9,408 nt of DNA, from contig JAGXLJ010000023.1 of assembly GCA_018334775.1 (NCBI GenBank), forward strand, positions 1 through 9,408, given 5' to 3'. Source of the DNA: Halodesulfurarchaeum sp. Its GTDB lineage: Archaea; Halobacteriota; Halobacteria; Halobacteriales; Halobacteriaceae. A model generated the notes under the pieces. It did no database searches. It was given only the letters and a program-made list of their open reading frames with translations, and was not told the origin of the DNA. Shown in pieces: positions 5,792-9,408 of this stretch (positions are counted from its first letter, which is position 1; every line of letters starts with the position of its first letter). A program made the position numbers and the translations under genes.

Positions 5792-6931
5792 ATGACAACC
5801 CTCGGACGGATCGATCGCGATCGCCTCGGGTGGTGGGCAATCGCGCTCGTGCTTGCCGTACTCGTCGGCTATCTTCTCACCTCCTTCATCGGCACGTTCG
5901 TCTTCGGTATTTTCGTCTACTATGCCACACGACCCATCCACAAGCGTTTGAGCCGTGTCATTCAAAATCACTCACTGGCTGCGGGTGTCTCACTCGTGGC
6001 ACTTGCCCTGCCTGCGTTGCTGTTGGCCTTCTACACGGTCGCCATAGCCCTGCAAGAACTGAACAACTTCCTTGAAACCCAGGACGTGGGGTATCAACCC
6101 CTGCAGAGCCTTCTCGCTCCGTACTTCGATGTCTCGCAGATCGTTGCTGACCCATTGTCGCTCCTATCGGGCCCCGGCACGCTGGAGACCGTCCAAACGA
6201 TCGTGCAGGAATTGATGACCTATCTCGGCTTTTTCGGCATCGGCGCGTTGCATCTGTTCGTCGTGATCATCATCGCGTTCTATTTGCTCCGGGACGATCA
6301 CCGCCTTGCGGGGTGGTGGCGCCAACGCTTCGCGGATTCGGAGGGCGTTATGGAGGCCTACATGTACCGGGTCGATCGGGACTTTTCGAACATCTTTTTC
6401 GGGAACATCCTCAACGCAGTCCTCACAGGGATTATCGGAGCCGCGGCGTATTCTGTGCTCAACGTCCTTTCACCGGCAGGTCTACATCTACCGTATCCAG
6501 CGCTCCTGGGGTTGTTGACCGGGGTCGCGAGTTTGATTCCGGTGATCGGCATCAAGATCGTCTACGTTCCAGCCGCCATCTACCTCGTCATCGCAACCGG
6601 TGGTGACCCAGCTCTGGTGTGGTTTCCGGTCGTGTTCGTTATCGTGTCTTTCGTGATCGTGGACGTGATCCCCGATCTGGTCCTCAGACCGTACGTTTCG
6701 GGCCGGAACCTCCATCTGGGAATGATAATGTTGGCCTATATTTTCGGGCCACTGCTCTTTGGCTGGTACGGACTGTTCCTGGGGCCGATGCTGCTGGTGC
6801 TTTTGGTTCACTTCGTCGCGCTGGTTCTCCCAGAATTGCTCGTTGGCGCACCGATTCAACCGGAGGCTGTTCCGGATCCACTGTCTCAGGCCAGCGACGA
6901 ACCCGACTCGGGGTCGGAGGACGAGGCATAG
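5792..6931 (+). CDS. AI-2E (PerM/UPF0118) family membrane transporter
   Basis: The 379-residue integral membrane protein has the AI-2E family layout. Hydrophobic segments lie near residues 13-46, 61-88, 143-167, 203-226, 236-268, 275-292 and 306-350. A long soluble loop (89-142) precedes IIIAFYLLRDDHRLAGWW, a family landmark. The C-terminal block VDVIPDLVLRPYVSGRNLHL followed by FGPLLFGWYGLFLGPML is diagnostic. The tail (351-379) is acidic and cytoplasm-like. Despite the name, autoinducer-2 export is shown for few members, and some relatives have been described as Na+/H+ antiporters; the substrate here is unknown. The gene is divergent from DUF302 and convergent with the PadR-type gene, the 35-bp gap being a hairpin. 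Confidence 0.93.
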   Translation: MTTLGRIDRDRLGWWAIALVLAVLVGYLLTSFIGTFVFGIFVYYATRPIHKRLSRVIQNHSLAAGVSLVALALPALLLAFYTVAIALQELNNFLETQDVGYQPLQSLLAPYFDVSQIVADPLSLLSGPGTLETVQTIVQELMTYLGFFGIGALHLFVVIIIAFYLLRDDHRLAGWWRQRFADSEGVMEAYMYRVDRDFSNIFFGNILNAVLTGIIGAAAYSVLNVLSPAGLHLPYPALLGLLTGVASLIPVIGIKIVYVPAAIYLVIATGGDPALVWFPVVFVIVSFVIVDVIPDLVLRPYVSGRNLHLGMIMLAYIFGPLLFGWYGLFLGPMLLVLLVHFVALVLPELLVGAPIQPEAVPDPLSQASDEPDSGSEDEA

Positions 6932-6935
6932 GCTC

Positions 6936-6966
6936 CTCGGCCAGGCGATGAAAATCGACTGCCGAG
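6936..6966. terminator. Imperfect hairpin filling the gap between two convergent genes
   Basis: CTCGG/CCGAG (6936-6940, 6962-6966), CAG/CTG (6942-6944, 6959-6961) and CGAT/ATCG (6946-6949, 6954-6957) pair with one bulge and one mismatch around a GAAA loop. It occupies almost all of the 35 bp between the stop of the AI-2E gene and the stop of the PadR gene, so it may end or protect both messages. No long U-tract follows, so intrinsic termination is uncertain. Confidence 0.5.
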
Positions 6967-7245
6967 TTACTCGATATCGACGTAATCGATTTCCCAGTCC
7001 CGGCGCGCTTCGATCTCCCGCTTGCCACGGCGCGTGACCGTGTAGTAATTCGTCCGTTGGTCACGCTGGCCTTTGTCGATGAGCCCTTTGTCGACTAACG
7101 TATCCAGATTCGGGTAGAGCCGACCGTGGTGGATTTCTGATTCGTAGTACTGTTCGAGTTCCTCTTTGATCGCGAGCCCATGTGGTTCGTCGAGGCCCGC
7201 CACGACATAGAGGAGGTCTCGTTGAAAGCCTGTAAGGTCATACAT
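6967..7245 (-). CDS. PadR family winged-helix transcriptional regulator
   Basis: This is a 92-residue, domain-only PadR regulator of the compact haloarchaeal type. MYDLTGFQRDLLYVVAGL (1-18) is the first helix. EPHGLAIKEELEQYYESEIH (20-39) covers the second and start of the recognition region. HHGRLYPNLDTLVDKGLIDK (39-58) is the signature recognition helix and turn. RTNYYTVTRRGKREIEARRDW (64-84) is the wing and the last helix. It lacks the long C-terminal dimerisation domain of classical PadR, so dimerisation must use the terminal helices. The frame is open upstream to 7320, but the start at 7245 is chosen because the family begins at MYDLTGFQ and the promoter palindrome lies at 7264-7284. It probably represses its own promoter; other targets are unknown. 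It converges on the AI-2E gene. Confidence 0.93.
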   Translation of the reverse strand: MYDLTGFQRDLLYVVAGLDEPHGLAIKEELEQYYESEIHHGRLYPNLDTLVDKGLIDKGQRDQRTNYYTVTRRGKREIEARRDWEIDYVDIE

Positions 7246-7263
7246 GTGTGAACCCTGATACAG

Positions 7264-7284
7264 TATATTTGCCAGGCAAATATA
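7264..7284. promoter_or_regulatory. Perfect 21-bp palindrome over the PadR-type gene promoter
   Basis: The arms TATATTTGCC (7264-7273) and GGCAAATATA (7275-7284) are perfectly complementary around one A. Both A/T-rich ends can serve as a TATA box on the minus strand, lying about 22 and 37 bp before the ATG at 7245. A winged-helix dimer here would block transcription factor binding, so autoregulation is the natural reading. Confidence 0.78.
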
Positions 7285-7457
7285 AGTATATTGGGTCAAG
7301 AGAGTCTCGAACCGGATCACTATCAGTGAATGGAATCTGAAACGTCACCTAATCGAATCGGCAGGTTTGGGGTGGTCATGGAGCCCGCTTCCGAGACCCA
7401 ACGTTCAGCGCTGGCTCGACGGACCGAACGGTTCTGGTGAACTGTTTGTGAAAAGGT

Positions 7458-7482
7458 AGCGGGATCGGAACCCGATCCCGCT
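7458..7482. repeat. Inverted repeat, 11-bp perfect stem with 3-nt loop
   Basis: AGCGGGATCGG (7458-7468) pairs fully with CCGATCCCGCT (7472-7482) around AAC. On the minus strand ACC and then TTTT follow, so it could work as a terminator for minus-strand transcription coming from the DUF1028 gene or a small RNA. Confidence 0.7.
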
Positions 7483-7504
7483 GCCGCCCTGAGTTGGTCC
7501 CCGC

Positions 7505-7535
7505 TGACGCTTCGGCCCTCCAAAGCGAAGCGTCA
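7505..7535. repeat. Inverted repeat, 10-bp perfect stem with 11-nt loop
   Basis: TGACGCTTCG (7505-7514) is complementary to CGAAGCGTCA (7526-7535). It lies 22 bp from the second strong hairpin. On the minus strand it would be the very 5' end of the candidate small RNA. Confidence 0.65.
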
Positions 7536-7557
7536 TCCCGAAGATACAGATGGTTGG

Positions 7558-7564
7558 TATTAAA
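7558..7564 (-). promoter_or_regulatory. Orphan TATA-like box on the minus strand
   Basis: TTTAATA is as good a TATA match as those of the protein genes here, but no recognisable protein gene follows. Its centre is 25 bp from position 7536, where hairpin structure begins. Confidence 0.38.
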
Positions 7565-7657
7565 TCTACCGTCGGCCCCAACATTTCGAGAATCCCAGTA
7601 CCCTGTCCCGCCTGTGTCTCGTGTTTACGCCGGGTCAGCAACTGCCATTTGGCACGT

Positions 7658-8584
7658 TCAGGCCCGCTCCAGTCTGGAGAGCCCGTGCCAGATCGCGTTC
7701 ACCAACCTGTCGGACCCGGTCCCTTCGGCGTCCTCCCACCCCCTTGCTATAGCATCTTCGAGTACCGCAAGGGAGTGGTTCTCGAAGTTGTTCACCCCAC
7801 GGAACTCCTCGAGGGCCTCCCGTTCTTCCTCACCCATCGCTGTCGTGGGCGTCCCGTCGTAATGGTCTAGCGTGACGAGAATCTCCAGGACCGATTCGGC
7901 GGTCGACCCGGAGAGTTCTCGCAGGTCCTCCGGTTCGGCCCGCTCCAAAAGCGTGACGTCGTAAATCCGGAACACGCGTTCGAGTTCCGCTATCGGTGAC
8001 TCGTGATCGTCGACCCGGACGTCGATCCAGCGATCGTTCCGACCGTCGTACCCGCCTTCGGGTTTCACGACGTACATGGCCGCAGATTGCTCTCCCCGGC
8101 GGTCGCCTCCCGCTTCGTTCCCCGCTTTCAGGGCGGCTATGAGCCGTTCTGGAAGTCCACCTGCCGTCGTCTCATAGGCCTCGGCCATCGCATCCAGGGT
8201 GTCGGGCCCCTCCAAAATGTTGCCCTGGATGGTATAGTGCTCACCCTGCCGATCGCCAGCGTGGTCGAGACATTCCTCGCCAGTAAACGCTGCTACTGAG
8301 CCGTTCTGACCCACGATACCGACCTGTCTGCTCTCGGCTTCCTCGTCGTCCTCGATCAATTCGTCAATGACCGCCTCGGCGTCTGCGCCCGACCGGAGTA
8401 CGGCCAGTCCATCGGGCCCGTAGGCCACATTCGCGTAGCTTTGGGTGGCGATTCCACCGGCGTCGGCCGCGGCAAACGGGACGACTGATCCGACACTGAC
8501 GAACTTCGATTGGACCGCGATGCCGATCGCCTCCTGTGCTGGGTCCCGAGCGACGATCGAAAACGTGGCTGGACGGACTGGCAT
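7658..8584 (-). CDS. DUF1028 (Ntn-hydrolase-like) protein with C-terminal extension
   Basis: The 308-residue protein belongs to DUF1028. Residues 7-60 (TFSIVARDP, IGIAVQSKFVSVGSVVPFA, GGIATQSYANVAYGPDGLA) are the diagnostic N-terminal half. QGNILEGPDTLDAMAEAYE (120-138), GGDRRGEQSAAMYVV (159-173) and DVRVDDHESPIAELERV (188-204) are further family landmarks. DUF1028 folds like Ntn-type hydrolases, but its substrate is not established. Residues 228-308 form an extension like the small module often fused to DUF1028 and labelled putative peptidoglycan-binding; archaea have no murein, so that label is doubtful. No signal peptide is seen. The frame is open to 9301, but the start at 8584 is chosen from family homology and a TATA box 25-30 bp upstream; the longer frame is antisense to the zinc-ribbon gene. 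Confidence 0.9.
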   Translation of the reverse strand: MPVRPATFSIVARDPAQEAIGIAVQSKFVSVGSVVPFAAADAGGIATQSYANVAYGPDGLAVLRSGADAEAVIDELIEDDEEAESRQVGIVGQNGSVAAFTGEECLDHAGDRQGEHYTIQGNILEGPDTLDAMAEAYETTAGGLPERLIAALKAGNEAGGDRRGEQSAAMYVVKPEGGYDGRNDRWIDVRVDDHESPIAELERVFRIYDVTLLERAEPEDLRELSGSTAESVLEILVTLDHYDGTPTTAMGEEEREALEEFRGVNNFENHSLAVLEDAIARGWEDAEGTGSDRLVNAIWHGLSRLERA

Positions 8585-8608
8585 ACAGCCAGGTCGCCCG
8601 GAAACGGC

Positions 8609-8614
8609 AAAATA
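8609..8614 (-). promoter_or_regulatory. TATA box of the DUF1028 gene
   Basis: TATTTT on the minus strand is 25-30 bp before the ATG at 8584, consistent with a leaderless transcript. It lies in the 87-bp divergent region shared with the zinc-ribbon gene, which itself has only a weak CTTTGG at 8644-8649. Confidence 0.65.
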
Positions 8615-8671
8615 CTTGGCCCTGATGGGGTGGACCGCGACGCCTTTGGTCCCGGGCCGTGAAGACAACCT

Positions 8672-9391
8672 ATGGAGGTTCGGGGGATTCGGGAATGCAA
8701 GGATTGTGGCACCCAGTGGTCGTATTACGAGACGGGGAGTCCGGAGTGTCCCGAGTGTGGAAGCATGCACAGCGTCGGTATCGGTGAGCGCAAGCCTCAC
8801 ACCGATCGGCCTGCGGAACTCGATTTGGACGTGGCACTCGACGCACTGGTAAATGAACGATATCGCGAGGCTGGTGACGCCGCGGACGATACAGCCCGCC
8901 AGTATGTTCTCCGTCGTGGCTTTGTCAGTGGCGGGGACCTGCGTTCCCTTACGGACGCATATCTCGCCGCACACGAAATTCGGCATGTAGCGCATCACCT
9001 GCGACGGTCGATGACCACGGGTCTCGGCGGCGAAGAGGTGGACCTCGAGTACGTCAAGACACTGTTCGAGGCCGCGAACGAGGGGAGTCGACCCCCTGCC
9101 GAGGCAGTTCCGGAGCCCATGACCGGGCCACGAGGGTTGGCTGTCGCGGATGCAGTGAGTGACTATCACGACGCGCTCAAAAGCTGGGTGGACACGACGG
9201 ATGTGGCAGTGGACATCGATGGGCCACTCGAGCAGGTGGACAGTCACGTTCGCCGGATTCGAGCGCTGGAGGGGACAGTCGAACCGGAACGGGCCGAACA
9301 ACTACTCGATGCGGTCCGAGCAATCGGTACGTCCCTCCAGACTGGAACCGAGAACACGTTGATCGAACAGGCCCTGTCCGCGCTGCAGTAG
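8672..9391 (+). CDS. Haloarchaeal zinc-ribbon protein of unknown function
   Basis: The 239-residue protein starts with a rubredoxin/TFIIB-like zinc ribbon: Cys9-x2-Cys12 and Cys26-x2-Cys29 in RECKDCGTQWSYYE and ECPECGS. Residues 48-240 are acidic and largely helical (LDVALDALVNERYREAGDAA, YLAAHEIRHVAHHLRRSM, TVEPERAEQLLDAVRAIGTS). His101, His105, His108 and His109 are clustered in one helix. From memory it resembles a haloarchaea-restricted hypothetical family, but I cannot confirm the family number. A metal-dependent DNA, RNA or protein-binding role is plausible; an HExxH protease motif is absent (the helix reads HEIRHVAHH, which lacks the second-position Glu before His). It is divergent from DUF1028. 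No Shine-Dalgarno precedes the ATG, and the TATA box is weak. Confidence 0.87.
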   Translation: MEVRGIRECKDCGTQWSYYETGSPECPECGSMHSVGIGERKPHTDRPAELDLDVALDALVNERYREAGDAADDTARQYVLRRGFVSGGDLRSLTDAYLAAHEIRHVAHHLRRSMTTGLGGEEVDLEYVKTLFEAANEGSRPPAEAVPEPMTGPRGLAVADAVSDYHDALKSWVDTTDVAVDIDGPLEQVDSHVRRIRALEGTVEPERAEQLLDAVRAIGTSLQTGTENTLIEQALSALQ

Positions 9392-9408
9392 CCTACTCGT
9401 ATTCCTTC

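Larger units (their letters stand above)
7450..7536 (-). ncRNA. Candidate small structured RNA (or 3' end of the DUF1028 transcript)
   Basis: A minus-strand transcript starting about 25 bp from the TATA-like box at 7564-7558 would begin at 7536. It would fold at once into hairpin 7535-7505 (10-bp stem), then hairpin 7482-7458 (11-bp stem, 3-nt loop), and meet TTTT at 7454-7451. That is a self-contained unit of about 87 nt. Alternatives are that the hairpins are the 3' end of the DUF1028 message, or that the ATG at 7536-7534 starts a 43-residue leaderless protein. The latter is less likely, since the product is basic and has a single acidic residue. No known RNA family is recognised. Confidence 0.32.
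7246..7657. other. 412-bp stretch without a convincing protein gene
   Basis: The left end is the PadR promoter and operator. Positions 7291-7425 show nothing recognisable. From 7427 to 7566 there are three possible hairpins (one weak at 7427-7446, two strong at 7458-7482 and 7505-7535) and a minus-strand TATA-like box. From 7567 to 7657 nothing is seen. The open frames here are rich in Arg/Ser/Pro and poor in Asp/Glu, unlike the neighbouring genes. Confidence 0.7.

Noticed and set aside
5660..5971. Upstream extension of the DUF302 frame to 252 residues
   Set aside because: It overlaps the start of the AI-2E gene on the other strand and both promoters; the DUF302 domain and a well-spaced TATA box support the start at 5659.
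7246..7320. Upstream extension of the PadR frame to 117 residues
   Set aside because: It translates the promoter and 21-bp palindrome, and family members start at MYDLTGFQ.
7427..7446. Third hairpin (AACGGTTC / GAACTGTT)
   Set aside because: It has a wobble pair on one strand and a mismatch on the other and lies beyond the U-tract, so it was not counted in the candidate RNA.
7405..7641. 78-residue minus-strand open frame in the intergenic region
   Set aside because: Basic, Arg/Ser/Pro-rich composition with few acidic residues and two perfect hairpins inside; only its inner 43-residue part from 7536 has a promoter, and that is treated as a candidate RNA.
8585..9301. In-frame upstream extension of the DUF1028 gene to a 547-residue protein
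   Set aside because: The added 239 residues are the antisense of the zinc-ribbon gene, lack haloarchaeal acidity and precede the point where DUF1028 homology begins; a TATA box lies inside the extension.
1..9408. Search for CRISPR arrays, transposases, toxin-antitoxin pairs or defence genes
   Set aside because: No spaced direct repeats, transposase motifs or defence domains were recognised; the content is ordinary haloarchaeal chromosome.

Overview
The window reads as a euryarchaeal, haloarchaeal chromosome segment. The evidence is GC-rich DNA, strongly acidic proteins, archaeal versions of Elp3, thymidine kinase and MutY, and start codons that repeatedly lie about 23-30 bp downstream of an A/T-rich TATA-like box with no Shine-Dalgarno sequence. 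That last pattern is the one expected for leaderless haloarchaeal transcripts. No transposase, integrase, CRISPR array, tRNA or rRNA was seen. The content is mostly core or conserved haloarchaeal genes rather than a mobile or defence island.

Layout: positions 1-3813 hold four minus-strand genes. Read in their own direction they are an NAD(P)H-dependent FMN reductase-like flavoprotein, thymidine kinase (tdk), a 720-residue protein with zinc-finger, S1, OB-fold and degenerate DHH/RecJ-like regions, and the N-terminal part of elp3, which runs off the left edge. mutY lies upstream of the flavoprotein on the same strand (3877-4785). It is divergent from a small acidic hypothetical gene (4886-5206), and a 16-bp inverted repeat sits between them. 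The hypothetical gene converges, with only 6 bp between stops, on a DUF302 gene (5213-5659, minus). DUF302 is divergent from an AI-2E/PerM-type membrane protein (5792-6931, plus). That gene converges on a short PadR-type regulator (6967-7245, minus), and the 35 bp between them is almost entirely one imperfect hairpin.

The stretch 7246-7657 has no convincing protein gene. It holds the PadR promoter with a perfect 21-bp palindrome, two strong hairpins, and a TATA-like box placed so that a minus-strand transcript would begin at the first hairpin; this is a candidate small RNA. A DUF1028 gene (7658-8584, minus) and a divergent zinc-ribbon protein gene (8672-9391, plus) close the window. The last 16 bases may be the tail of another minus-strand gene.

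Functionally the genes cover tRNA wobble modification (elp3), thymidine salvage (tdk), repair of oxidised guanine mispairs (mutY), probable nucleic-acid binding (the S1/OB/DHH protein), flavin redox chemistry and membrane transport. I see no single new multi-gene system. The best leads are the PadR operator palindrome, the 7450-7536 structured transcript candidate, the apparently dead DHH protein, and the MutY with altered cysteine spacing and a winged-helix-like C-terminus.
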